Source of the DNA: RGIG5612 sp045627365
Lineage (GTDB): Bacteria; Bacillota; Clostridia; Lachnospirales; Lachnospiraceae
DNA: 32,896 bases
Assembly (NCBI GenBank): GCA_045627365.1
Contig: JAZQNN010000056.1
Coordinates: 1-32,896, forward strand
Direction of reading: 5' to 3'
Shown: positions 10,101 through 17,774 of the stretch, piece after piece
Layout of the letters: each line of letters opens with the position of its first letter
How positions within the stretch are numbered: the first letter of the stretch is position 1
The notes under the pieces: model-generated
Told to the model about the DNA's origin: nothing
Database searches by the model: none
The model's input: the letters and a program-made list of their open reading frames with translations, nothing else
Position numbers and translations under genes: made by a program

Positions 10101-13100
10101 TATGCCGCAGCGTTTTTCTCCATGCCGGCACATGATGTTGAGGTCAAGGCGATCTACGGATCACCAAAGACCATCGACAGCGTAACAATGGATTTCGAGG
10201 TGCCTAAGATCGGAGAAAAACCGGCAAGCCTGGCAACATGCGTGGACCCTGAAGAGGGCGTGAAGCCAGTCGTTCTCATGGGCAAAGACGGAAAGTACAA
10301 GATCACATGGAGCGGCCCTGATAAGGTCGGCTATAACAAAGAATATACGGCCAGAGTATATGTAACGGCGGACAGCGGTTACAAGCTGAAAGAGTTCCTT
10401 GATATCGTCACAGTGGATTCGTATTTCCCGAAAGGCTATGACTTTGATAACGGAACGCAGCCGGAAGGATATTCGGAAGGCAGCACTTTGGGCTTTATGG
10501 ATTATGCGATACTTTCGTATACGTACAAGACTCCTAAGGCACAGCTTCTGAGCATAACTCAGCCGAATACAGTATATTTCGCAAATGGAACTGCGCCTGA
10601 AGAAATCAACGAATACCTGAAGGAACTGGAAATCGCCATCATGACAGAAGACGGCCAGAAATCTGCAAAGGCCAACTGGGGCGAGGTCATCGACACATCA
10701 AAAGGCGCGGATGGGCGTTATACGTATGACAGCAGCCTTTCGGCGCGCCAGGAAGTCCTTGACGCAGATACCGGAACATACAAGGTCGCAGGAACGCTGA
10801 AGCTTCCGGGAGACATCAGAAATACCGAGACCAAGATGCACGAAAAGGTCGATCAGACAGTTGAGATCACTGTGGTGATCCTTGAGAAGGACAGCACGGA
10901 ATTGTTGCCGCCTACGGCTGATCCTGATTCCTGCGAGAGCGATAAGGAACTTGAAGTCGAGCTTATAGACAATGAGAACAACCCTGAAGGCACGAAGCTC
11001 TTCTACACGCTCACAGAAGACGGCATTAAGGGCGAAGAAACAGAATATACTGACAAGATAGTTCTCAGACAGAATGATAAAGACACGCAGTATGTGATCG
11101 AAGCATGGGCTGAAAACGGCGAAGACGTCAGCGAGACTGCTGCATTTACATATCTTGTAAAGGCTGCGGAAACAGAAAAATATCTTGTGACAGTCATCGG
11201 CGGAAATATTGAGATGGACGGTGGTCAGACGCAGGAGGACGAGTTTGAGGCCGGAACGGAAGTGAAGATCAAAGCTGCTCCGAATGTAAAATATGAGGAG
11301 TTCGACCATTGGGAGTTTGAAGGACTTCCGGGAACTTCCGAAGATCCTGAATATACCTTTGAAATGCCGGAGAATGACGTAAAGGCGACAGCTGTATTCA
11401 CGCCTCTTTCTGAAGATGGCGTGCTGGTTGAGTCTGCTGAGATCATCCTGGATAAGCCGGAAGCCGGTAAAGAACTTGCCAAGATCGTTAACAAGAGTAC
11501 CTGCCGGGATGACAAGGACGATCTCCTTACATCACAGCCGGAGCCTGCCATCACATGGAACGCGGAAGAAAATGAAAAGGCTCAGGAAGGCAAAACGTAT
11601 ACAGCGTCTGTCATTGTAGACGTAAACGATCTGCGAAAGGACGGAGAAAAACTCCCTGACAGCGCAGTCTTAAGCGGTGCATTTACTGCTATGGTGAACG
11701 GCCGCGAAGCTCGCGTTCATGTTGATGAGAGCCGGAAGTTTGCAGTCGTTGAGATAGACTTTGAGATACCGGTAACAAGTTTCACCGTAACATACGACGC
11801 AAACGGCGGAGACGAAACAACGGTTCCTGATCCGCAGACTAAAGAAAAAGGAAAGCCTTTGACTCTCAGCAGCGAGATCCCGGAAAGGACCGGATACGGA
11901 TTCATTGGCTGGTCGGAAGATGCGGACGCAGCAACTGCCCAGTACGATCCGGGAGATGAGTACGAAGAGGACGCTGACATCGTGCTGTATGCCGTATGGA
12001 AGCCGGTTTACACAGTCATGGCAGTGGCTTCTGAAGGCGGAAATGCCACTCCGAAGACGCAGGAAGTAGTTGAAGGAGACATGGCACAGATCAGGTTCGT
12101 GCCTCTTATCCAGCCGACGACAGCCTGGGTTCTGGAAAAGGTCGTTATATATGACACAGACCCTTCTGACGGCACGGACGTTACTGATCAGATGGAAGGG
12201 AACGTTCTGAAACTGCGGAATATCCAGAAAGACACAAACGTTTACGCATTTTTCAAATCCTGCCCGCATGCGGTAGTTGCCGAGATCAAGGAAGGCGAAG
12301 GTACGGTAAGTCCTGAATACGCCGGAGCAGCGACCGGAGATACGGTAGATCTTACGATCACCCCGGATGAAGGCTACGAACTTGAACGGGTCATCAAGTG
12401 GGTATGGGAGAACGGGACCCGCTCAGAGGAGGATGTGACAAGCGAAGTCACCGACGGAACACTTACCATTGAGAATATCACGCAGAACACTTATGTTGAC
12501 ATTTACTTCAGTGAGCTGGAGTTCACAGTAAGCTACGATGCTAACGGCGGCACAGACGCTCCGGAGGCCCAGATAAAGAAGTACTATTCGGACCTCACAC
12601 TTTCAGACAAAGTCCCTGTAAGGGATGGATACGAATTTGACGGCTGGAGCAGCGACAGTGAAGCAACGGAGGCCGAATACGCACCTGAGAGCCTTTACAC
12701 AGAAAATGAGGACGTCTGCCTTTACGCAGTCTGGATTCAGCTGCATACCGTCAAGGCTTCGGTAAGAGAAGGAAAGGGAACTGTGACTCCTGAAAGCGCC
12801 TCAGTCAGACACGAGGCTGATGCCACAATAAAGATACAACCGGACAACAAATGGGAAATCTTAAAGGTGGAGGCATGGTTCGGAACTGAAGAGGAGCCTG
12901 TCGATATCACATCTCAGGTGAAGAACGGTGAAATAAGTTTTGAGAAAGTGTCATCAGACATCCGCGTCGAAGTAGACTTCAAAGTCGCTGAAGATATCGA
13001 GACGGGCGACACGAACAACTTGTACCTGTGGGGTATCATCTGCGTGCTTTCGCTCCTTTCACTGGGATTGTCTTTCGTGATAAAGAAAAAGCTCAGTGAA

Positions 13101-13103
13101 TAA
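4143..13103 (+). CDS. giant modular secreted surface protein (2986 aa) with InlB repeats and internal duplication
   Basis: Very large secreted protein, function unknown; an adhesin-like or matrix role is inferred from architecture only. A signal peptide (1-28, ends VMA) precedes an unrecognised N-terminal region. A Cna-B or carboxypeptidase-regulatory-like domain follows at about 601-690 (VTVYDKSGKLAEGAKVTATG, then GVTDSNGETDIYVPS). Two long homologous units run from about 939 and 1774. Each carries HISxPGAxEY, SYDI, an AFFxMP strand, a chitobiase-C-like stretch (about 1407-1487, 2256-2340), a FDHW...TFEMP unit (1493-1568, 2348-2420) and an InlB-type repeat (1698-1768, 2546-2620). A third InlB repeat is at 2794-2864. 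The C-terminus (2953-2986) has ETGD, a hydrophobic helix and KKK, a sorting signal that lacks the expected proline two residues before TG. The frame is intact over 9 kb. It ends at a strong terminator. Confidence 0.9.
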   Translation: MNFCKRIGSIFLTVLLLISCVPTQVMAESTDKASSKAQTQAVGYSLSEALRNKTILKSPQEQGVLSVSEASILDNKATVTYCAFGPSLVTVELLDEDSEDAVLASGSLAVEGTGEAAQAEIEISAGDVEELPEFFILRAYVELKNESGETVEKSDLFYNTEYTRKSNGIALLGMEYFVYLPADHKWEVGEGFMVYASTAVVISASESEELECTQEGTTVRIAPAPTEIRNMSAEERSAVTAIVFAVGDVEDHRIIRIAPGTMEVFGGGEYLTVEIAPDPVQGSTGGGQGEELNGVYDSVHLVASPSGYTEDIPVDEEQGSGVIKATLSGKARYNWDFYVVYWDEELFYEMKYVMDYHLELEQTTDYAPSTLNDSNLYDKLNENCLDIEIPEPLLVKMDFSDYFASLASVDVPSYLHFKAAANDNVTVSGLLTTEFKLNMYSDMLTIHSADAGMETTSDIAQADADSEGTVFWVCNTVETYVSAKSSGTTMLLELDGESGDCARVFRNDIDFENVFDDKGEIVKYGMVHYCGTAPMPNNYCVSISNKPYYKYDYQARLGIGLRGKGSGDTWSDGKIKYKYISKAYDEEKTVTDPINPFDMCEHYGYQVHVTVYDKSGKLAEGAKVTATGHEVRPGREEPFINGVTDSNGETDIYVPSESWNIKATYEDGTLIGTAQADARGHATSVVINGDCSYIEKAKILIDPPKNTGEDLPGSFDALGFATEPDYFALDAGLSKWKDRYGTETDKAVTGPQFAEVELAIRSSMTAGRRAFAEDLAVDVFNSDGKVMSNCNVVYVNVSEDGQTARVMLRVDTYPEGVKRYFMKVDKGWGTGEYISGEPVLIASYDCALDYEDLEFAVRMYLKNTTPDPVDNADFLTEIIKKSIPEGWEQKLSRWDEHTGKMQFPDNYEAQESGKYSLSTFNMADQDLYQEAVYVPEIDHFTVGFPVPDDEGITLPQKKNGITLWTDLEADLSCDDSEWLDMEGETIKESVYGDQFLTIMVTASDEVGNPLKFAEELDISLMDGGSENNKKFRVVGYCVSEDRLSADVVILVHISRPGATEYELTVNYGFLSGWYEEGTLVPIVSYDIPGLKDKLEEYLGKWAIVLKEIIPPSWQKSFSEWKVDTPSDGSIKYKDDFIPIVTKGGTSYAIAFFRMPGKDAEITAVYEGLKEIKEVEMKFDLPKPGEYLDYIADSETNGIKTAIPYVDKLGVFPMMWSSLTRADYNSSYTAFIPISPKSGYKFGWPLGLTTKAYVPSASGTGRTEADFFAAVGDYALITHTYKTPKAQLLEVTNPQPVYFENGTPSSEINEYMKSVEAGIISEKGYGSAKVKWNEVSDTSAGETGRFIYDSSLEYRQDVVDTRDGSYSLKGTVILPSDIRNEEDGSHDIVDQTVEVRVIIKAKEENEIYPPLAMPWSGTYSEDLSVVLINDSKNPEGTVIWYRNAKGEATRYLSPIILAKKDRSITYKIVTWATHDGLSSPEVTYVYTIDPDHLYNVRVYGGTIFNAPDENCNEANFKAGSEVIIGAAPGNAYEKFDHWIFNYTTEIETDQGYTFEMPDQDVIAIAVYTPKTDDELIIDSVSLHMAFPTEGVKLPDKVGNNYFWYDKYSGDAKKYVTADPQPAVTWNVEGYPEAVGGMTYTAAIPLKIEDLLLDDSLPQNVYFSEGLTANVGEKTAKVVVDSSHKYATAFVSFDIPKESFTVTYDANGGEKAPEPQIKERGKALTITADVPEREGYNFLGWSSLKEGGVEYEPQDKYEKDEDAILYAVWDKREVIKKVQVAFDVPVEDGDILPTGTQVKVSVLDPSGAPLSMKDAGWEDDFGLTIYTAQTGDQYLTVKIRENDPKYSLAEKLEAVVKDTSAGGNEKVTVESVNVSDDGREAEIVIQVHISKPGAKEYYVTVDEGIGGGYYEEGDTVFILSYDIKSISTVLKELLPEYKTIISLAEHFAEKLTGTFQRWEVLDPTDGTLVYKTDFWPIILKSGKLPTTTYAAAFFSMPAHDVEVKAIYGSPKTIDSVTMDFEVPKIGEKPASLATCVDPEEGVKPVVLMGKDGKYKITWSGPDKVGYNKEYTARVYVTADSGYKLKEFLDIVTVDSYFPKGYDFDNGTQPEGYSEGSTLGFMDYAILSYTYKTPKAQLLSITQPNTVYFANGTAPEEINEYLKELEIAIMTEDGQKSAKANWGEVIDTSKGADGRYTYDSSLSARQEVLDADTGTYKVAGTLKLPGDIRNTETKMHEKVDQTVEITVVILEKDSTELLPPTADPDSCESDKELEVELIDNENNPEGTKLFYTLTEDGIKGEETEYTDKIVLRQNDKDTQYVIEAWAENGEDVSETAAFTYLVKAAETEKYLVTVIGGNIEMDGGQTQEDEFEAGTEVKIKAAPNVKYEEFDHWEFEGLPGTSEDPEYTFEMPENDVKATAVFTPLSEDGVLVESAEIILDKPEAGKELAKIVNKSTCRDDKDDLLTSQPEPAITWNAEENEKAQEGKTYTASVIVDVNDLRKDGEKLPDSAVLSGAFTAMVNGREARVHVDESRKFAVVEIDFEIPVTSFTVTYDANGGDETTVPDPQTKEKGKPLTLSSEIPERTGYGFIGWSEDADAATAQYDPGDEYEEDADIVLYAVWKPVYTVMAVASEGGNATPKTQEVVEGDMAQIRFVPLIQPTTAWVLEKVVIYDTDPSDGTDVTDQMEGNVLKLRNIQKDTNVYAFFKSCPHAVVAEIKEGEGTVSPEYAGAATGDTVDLTITPDEGYELERVIKWVWENGTRSEEDVTSEVTDGTLTIENITQNTYVDIYFSELEFTVSYDANGGTDAPEAQIKKYYSDLTLSDKVPVRDGYEFDGWSSDSEATEAEYAPESLYTENEDVCLYAVWIQLHTVKASVREGKGTVTPESASVRHEADATIKIQPDNKWEILKVEAWFGTEEEPVDITSQVKNGEISFEKVSSDIRVEVDFKVAEDIETGDTNNLYLWGIICVLSLLSLGLSFVIKKKLSE
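6957..11999 (+). repeat. tandem duplication of a ~2.5 kb coding unit within the giant surface gene
   Basis: Unit 1 starts near 6957 (HFTVGFPVP) and unit 2 near 9462 (VQVAFDVPV), an offset of about 2.5 kb or 835 codons. The same order of landmarks recurs in both: HISxPGAxEY, SYDI, AFFxMP, YKTPKAQLL, SSLEYRQ or SSLSARQ, LPxDIRN, NPEGT, FDHW, YTFEMP, FTVTYDANGG and LYAVW. Protein identity is moderate, so the duplication is old compared with the 354 bp repeats of the preceding gene. Confidence 0.85.
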
Positions 13104-13124
13104 TTAATCAGCGGTTTACATTCA

Positions 13125-13165
13125 AATACAGCCCTGCGAATGATCCTGCAGGGCTGTATTTTTTA
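13125..13165 (+). terminator. intrinsic terminator of the giant surface gene
   Basis: A perfect 13-bp stem, AATACAGCCCTGC (13125-13137) with its complement at 13148-13160 and a 10-base loop, runs into six T residues (13159-13164). It sits 21 bases past the stop at 13103. The T-run overlaps the stop codon of the convergent acyltransferase gene. An A-tract before the stem is short, so strength on the minus strand is doubtful. Confidence 0.9.
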
Positions 13166-14047
13166 TCGCGGAAAAAGACGTGTGAATCGGTCGTTAATGA
13201 ATTTGATGACGGCAGCTGCCGCGATAACAATGACCATTACTATAACATTTGTTGCGATCTTACTTCCCGTTACGCGGAAGAACGAGCTGACCAGCAAAGT
13301 GCCGAATACCATTTGCGAAAAGTACAGCTCCAGTGTCATGCTGCCGAAGTAGTCTATGATGCGTGAACTATGATCGGCGGCTAGCAGGTCCAGGAGCAGG
13401 ACCGTTCCGAGCATGACCGGGATCCCAGTCAGGTAAAATGTGCTGCGGAAAGGAACATTGAGCCGGTCGATATATCCGAATCTGTATACGAGGACGTACC
13501 CAACGACCAGAAGCACGATACCCGTTATCAGCGCCTGACGGGATGACAGCTTCTCTTTGTATTTTACCGCATATGCGCCGAGTATAATGCTTGGGATGCG
13601 GAAGAGGAAGATCCCAAGATCCTGCGCAGGGCGGAGCACACCCAGGATCAGATATACGATCCCGGCCCATCCGAGTATCAGCAGAAAGAATGACAGGGAC
13701 GGTCTTTTTCGGCATAACTTGTGTAGCGGTGGCAACACCAGATACATGATCATGATCGATGGTATGAACCACAGGAATTTGCCGGCTATCAGGGCGATGA
13801 AAAACAGCGGCAGCAGCTTTATCGCCCTGCTTTTTATAAAACTCCAATAGTTCTCCACCGGGCGGGATACCAGTGAAAATGCGGAAATAAAGAAGAACAG
13901 ATCCACACCCGAATATGTCGAAGCTATGAGAAACCTTTCGGCGCTGCCGAAGAAGGTCCCGTAGCGAAAGACGGGTATCCAGCAGTGATATAAAAGGATC
14001 TGCAGCGCCGCAAAGGACGCGATCAGTTTCTTCGAATTACTGCTCAT
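13163..14047 (-). CDS. membrane acyltransferase, family 3 (OafA/YrhL-like)
   Basis: Integral membrane protein of 294 residues with about eight to ten hydrophobic helices. The family transfers acyl groups (often acetyl) to surface sugars or peptidoglycan. Seen directly: an early LLYHCWIPVF segment whose His suits the conserved N-terminal His of the family, then SGVDLFFFISAFSL, the standard family motif, then positively charged loops such as KSRAIKLLP. It is somewhat shorter than typical 330-380-residue members. The ATG overlaps the end of the upstream DUF4358 gene (ATGAGCAGTAA), which suggests translational coupling. The pairing with a lipoprotein inside a block of wall proteins suggests surface modification, but the acceptor is unknown. 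Confidence 0.82.
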   Translation of the reverse strand: MSSNSKKLIASFAALQILLYHCWIPVFRYGTFFGSAERFLIASTYSGVDLFFFISAFSLVSRPVENYWSFIKSRAIKLLPLFFIALIAGKFLWFIPSIMIMYLVLPPLHKLCRKRPSLSFFLLILGWAGIVYLILGVLRPAQDLGIFLFRIPSIILGAYAVKYKEKLSSRQALITGIVLLVVGYVLVYRFGYIDRLNVPFRSTFYLTGIPVMLGTVLLLDLLAADHSSRIIDYFGSMTLELYFSQMVFGTLLVSSFFRVTGSKIATNVIVMVIVIAAAAVIKFINDRFTRLFPR

Positions 14048-14570
14048 AGCGGGAGCTGCTTGCCGTCAGCAGCGTCATGTCCATGTTGTCCAGATCATTT
14101 GCCATGCCTTTGAAATTCTCAGCGATCGCATCTGCCGTGACTTTCTCGGACATTATGAGCAGTACGTAATGGTCTGTATACGCCACATAAACCGTTTCCG
14201 AACCGACGCATAGCCACTTATTCGGATCAGCGTTTTCAAAGACCTTTTCGGCCAAATCAGCTCCGTTACCGCGCTCTGCACGGATCACGACCACAGAGTG
14301 CGGAGTGATGTTAACGAGCGCGTCAGCAGCGACAGCAGAAAGCGTGTCATCGTACGGAACGAAGGCAAAATATTCAAAGTTTGACTGATCAAGCCGGATA
14401 GTTTCATACGGGGGAACATCGACATTGGCATATATTTTCTGCACGATATCTTCCAGCGCCGGACCCGCCGCGTTATTTTCTGCGTCGTTCTTTGCGCAGC
14501 CGGCAAGGACTATGATCAACAGTATCGCAAGAGATGCTGTTAAGATAAGATTTGTTTTCACGGATTTCAT
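14037..14570 (-). CDS. DUF4358-type lipoprotein
   Basis: Predicted lipoprotein of 177 residues. I chose the ATG at 14570 rather than the one 45 bases further upstream because an AAGGAGG site (complement of 14579-14585) lies 8 bases before it and the signal peptide then starts cleanly with MKSVKTN. The lipobox is VLAGC with Cys at about residue 25. The mature part has features I associate with DUF4358: DVPPYETIRL, a short FEYF segment, HSVVVIRAE, ENADPNKWLCVGSE and YVLLIMS. No biochemical function is known for that family. It overlaps the acyltransferase gene by 11 bases, so the two form one unit, transcribed away from the surface gene at 14804. Confidence 0.75.
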   Translation of the reverse strand: MKSVKTNLILTASLAILLIIVLAGCAKNDAENNAAGPALEDIVQKIYANVDVPPYETIRLDQSNFEYFAFVPYDDTLSAVAADALVNITPHSVVVIRAERGNGADLAEKVFENADPNKWLCVGSETVYVAYTDHYVLLIMSEKVTADAIAENFKGMANDLDNMDMTLLTASSSRYEQ

Positions 14571-14599
14571 CTTCCGGACCTCCTTATATAAAGTGTGAG

Positions 14600-14660
14600 C
14601 GGTGACCTGAATCACCGGATCAGCTTTGTTACGGTTTCAGCTTATCAGCTTATCTGATAA
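14600..14660. promoter_or_regulatory. two inverted repeats in the divergent intergenic region (operator candidates)
   Basis: CGGTGA (14600-14605) and TCACCG (14612-14617) are separated by 6 bases. TTATCAG (14642-14648) and CTGATAA (14654-14660) are separated by 5 bases. Both lie upstream of the DUF4358 gene (minus strand) and the InlB-repeat surface gene (plus strand). Their size suits dimeric repressor sites, but no cognate regulator is in the window. Confidence 0.35.
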
Positions 14661-14723
14661 GGACAACACACAGTAACGAAGCAGGCACACTTCAGGTATG
14701 CAGGGGGAAGATTCATAGAACTT

Positions 14724-14751
14724 TTGGACCACAAAATAGTAACTTTATGTT
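14724..14751 (+). promoter_or_regulatory. candidate sigma-A promoter for the InlB-repeat surface gene
   Basis: TTGGAC (14724-14729), a 16-base spacer and TATGTT (14746-14751). An alternative -10, TAATAT, lies at 14751-14756 but with a long spacer. The chosen start ATG is at 14804. This is a moderate match only. Confidence 0.4.
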
Positions 14752-14803
14752 AATATATATTCTGTATAGCTATGCAATAGTTCATTCCGGGGGAATAGTA
14801 AGA

Positions 14804-17743
14804 ATGAAGAAAAAAATCATTTGCGTAATAGTAAGTATTGTGATGTGTCTTTCGCTCATGCCGGCGCCGGTTTTTGCAGAAGGTCATGATCTCACAGTCA
14901 TGAACCTTGACGGCCTTGCAGAAGAGGGAACGGATTATGAATGGGATGCCGAAGACCCGAACAAGCTCATAATCAAGGCAGAAGGACTTACTGTTTCCGG
15001 TGATACTGAAAAGGAATATATCGTCACTGAAGAGGGCGTGAGTGACCTGACCATTGACGGATTGACGGTCAGTGGTTCGGATGACGCGATTGAGTTTTTT
15101 GGAGATTGTGAGCTGATTCTCAAGGGCAACAACAATCTGAGTGGTGAATACAATGGGTTAGTATTCTACCGCAGCGGCGAGATCTCCGGAAGCGGGAACC
15201 TGACTACATTGGGCGAGGTGTATGTAATCTATGCGTATGGTGCACTTACTATATCCGCTTCAGGCAACATCACCGTTGACGGCATCGGCACCTATGCAGT
15301 CGGAATTTACAGTCAAGAGGACCTTGAATTTACGAACGCCGTAGACAAGGTGCTCGTCTATGGAGAAAACACTTCATCTGGTGCCATTAGCTGGGGTGCC
15401 GGCAGCCGCATGATCATTGCCAATGGACTGACAATCAAAGGATTACCGGAATATACGGAAGATGAAAGCGCCATCACGGGTGAAGTAACCTATAAGCCGG
15501 AATATGAGTGCGTAAAGGCAGGCAATGCGGTTGCCAAGTCAGTGCTGATCACAGCGACCACTCAGGCAGAGACCTATACCGTGAAGTTTGATGCGAATAC
15601 AGGAAGCGGCTCGATGGAGGATGAAAGCTTCAAACTTGATGAAGAAAAAGCCCTCACCGCGAACGCTTTCACAAAGACAGGCTACAGCTTTAAAGGCTGG
15701 GCGTATGATCAGACGGCAGTTACACCGGATTTTGAGGATAGTGAAAAAGTGAAGAATCTGGCTACAGAAAACGGCGCGGAAGTTACGCTTTACGCAATCT
15801 GGTCCGCAGAGCCGCGCGTGATCAGTTACCAGCCTGTGCAGACAGGAGCCGAGACACCTGAGAGCAAAACAACAAATGTTGTTTATGACGGTCCAATAAG
15901 GCTTATTCTGGAAGATGAAAGCTTTTCGCCTGCAGTAAAGGGAACATATACACCTCCGGAAGGATTGAGCACCAGCGGAAAACCGAATATTTACATTGTT
16001 AGGGCAAACCTGGATATCGGAAAGGCTGCAGCACCCGACAAATATGTATTCATCGGCTGGGATTATACGAATCTGGATGGAATCCCGACATATACCGCAC
16101 GTTTCAGATCGTTCGGTTATACCGTGAAGTTTGATGCGAATACAGGAAGCGGCTCGATGGAGGATGAAAGCTTCCTTTACAACGAGGAGAAAGCCCTCAC
16201 AGCGAATGCCTTTACAAAGACGGGCTACAGCTTTAAAGGCTGGGCATATGATCCGGAAGCATATACTCCGGACTTAGCGGACGGCGAGGCTGTGAAGAAT
16301 CTGGCGACAGAAGACGGTGTGGAAGTTACACTTTACGCACTTTGGAAAATAAAAGATGTAGAAATCAAATATCAGCCGGAACAGCCGGGGGATGAAGTGC
16401 CTGATTCAATCCCTACAAAGGACGTGTTCCGGTACAGTGATACGATCTTTGTGGACCCGGGTGACGGAACTTGGACAGCACCGGAAGGCCTTACAGAATC
16501 AGAATATGAAGATGTTTACATCATTACGAGCGAAACCGGCATAGATATCGGCAAGGCACTTGCTCCTGACGGCAAAGTGTTCCTGGGATGGAGATACAAA
16601 ACGAGTGCATTCACCGCCATCTACGCAGACGATGTCCTCGGCGGTAAGGACCCGAAGACAGGAGAAGACCTGGCCGACGGCGTTCCTGACAAATATCAGC
16701 ATTATTCCGAGTTCAACGTTCTGCACGGCACATGGAATGACGGGACAAAAGATAAGATCAAGGAATACGCAACGCTTTATAAATATAATCCGGATGGAAT
16801 GTTCTGGTTTGAGGAGGGTTCCGGCCATCTGAAAGAATCTCAGGTCCCGACAGGCATGATTGCCGATACCGGTTACAAGGCAGGAGCCTGGACGATCTTC
16901 CCGGATGGTACGGCGCGCACGGTCAAGCAGATCGCAGATGATTATGTGACGCATCAGTGGGCATCACGCGAGTATTATAAATACCGCTATGAGTTTATGC
17001 CGATCAGCTATACCGTGAAATTTGACGCGAATACCGGAAACGGAACGATGACGGATATGAGCTTCCTGTATGATGAGGAGAAAGCTCTTTCAGCCAACAT
17101 CTTTACAAAGGAAGGCTTTAACTTCTTAGGATGGTCAACGGACGCAGAGGCCACAGAGGCTGAATATGAAGACGGTGCAACGGTGAAGAACCTGACGGCG
17201 GAAGACGGCGCAGAAGTTACGCTTTATGCAGTCTGGGAACATGCAAATCATAGCTATGGCCCGGCATCCTATTCGTGGGATGGTGATCAGTGCACAGCAA
17301 CAAGGGTCTGCAGCGGATGCGCTGAAGGAACCAAAGGCCATAGCGAAACTGAAACGAAAAAAGGTGTATATGTAAAGGATACAGATGCGACCTGCGATAA
17401 GGCTGAGACCGGCCACTATGAAGTAGCAAAGTTCGATAATCCTGCATTTGAACCGCAGCAGTCAGAAAAGGATACCGCAGTAAACGGAGATCCCAAGGGA
17501 CACGATTATAAAGCAGAGCAGTACAATGAAGAACAGCACAGGCTCGTATGCAGGAATGACGAAAGCCATTCGTACATGGAAGATCACACATTTGCCGGCA
17601 ATAAATGCACGGCCTGCGGCTATGTTAGGTCTGATAACCCGCAAACAGGGGACGACAGCAACATGATTCTCTGGCTTGCCATTGCGGCAGGAGCTGCTCT
17701 TCTGGGAGTGACAGCACTGCGCCGTAGAAAGAAGATGCGGTAG
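14804..17743 (+). CDS. sortase-anchored surface protein with three InlB B-repeats and a Cys-rich module
   Basis: Secreted wall protein of 979 residues from the ATG at 14804. This start gives a clean signal peptide (MKKKIICVIVSIVMC...VFA), with a GGGGGA site about 10 bases upstream; an earlier in-frame ATG at 14747 would add 19 non-signal residues. After the signal peptide, about 25-250 looks like a beta-helix or carbohydrate-binding-type region (LTIDGLTVSG, CELILKGNNNLSG, GALTISASGNITVDG). Three InlB-like repeats follow at about 258-333, 439-514 and 736-811 (YTVKFDANTGSG to LYAxW). They are separated by YQP-type Ig-like stretches. A Cys-rich module (816-940), close to that of the protein at 1268-3970, precedes NPQTGD (945-950), a hydrophobic helix and RRRKKMR. 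Role unknown; adhesion is inference. The next gene follows after 31 bases without a terminator. Confidence 0.87.
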   Translation: MKKKIICVIVSIVMCLSLMPAPVFAEGHDLTVMNLDGLAEEGTDYEWDAEDPNKLIIKAEGLTVSGDTEKEYIVTEEGVSDLTIDGLTVSGSDDAIEFFGDCELILKGNNNLSGEYNGLVFYRSGEISGSGNLTTLGEVYVIYAYGALTISASGNITVDGIGTYAVGIYSQEDLEFTNAVDKVLVYGENTSSGAISWGAGSRMIIANGLTIKGLPEYTEDESAITGEVTYKPEYECVKAGNAVAKSVLITATTQAETYTVKFDANTGSGSMEDESFKLDEEKALTANAFTKTGYSFKGWAYDQTAVTPDFEDSEKVKNLATENGAEVTLYAIWSAEPRVISYQPVQTGAETPESKTTNVVYDGPIRLILEDESFSPAVKGTYTPPEGLSTSGKPNIYIVRANLDIGKAAAPDKYVFIGWDYTNLDGIPTYTARFRSFGYTVKFDANTGSGSMEDESFLYNEEKALTANAFTKTGYSFKGWAYDPEAYTPDLADGEAVKNLATEDGVEVTLYALWKIKDVEIKYQPEQPGDEVPDSIPTKDVFRYSDTIFVDPGDGTWTAPEGLTESEYEDVYIITSETGIDIGKALAPDGKVFLGWRYKTSAFTAIYADDVLGGKDPKTGEDLADGVPDKYQHYSEFNVLHGTWNDGTKDKIKEYATLYKYNPDGMFWFEEGSGHLKESQVPTGMIADTGYKAGAWTIFPDGTARTVKQIADDYVTHQWASREYYKYRYEFMPISYTVKFDANTGNGTMTDMSFLYDEEKALSANIFTKEGFNFLGWSTDAEATEAEYEDGATVKNLTAEDGAEVTLYAVWEHANHSYGPASYSWDGDQCTATRVCSGCAEGTKGHSETETKKGVYVKDTDATCDKAETGHYEVAKFDNPAFEPQQSEKDTAVNGDPKGHDYKAEQYNEEQHRLVCRNDESHSYMEDHTFAGNKCTACGYVRSDNPQTGDDSNMILWLAIAAGAALLGVTALRRRKKMR

Positions 17744-17774
17744 GAGTGGCAAACAATAAGGAGATCTTTGAGTT

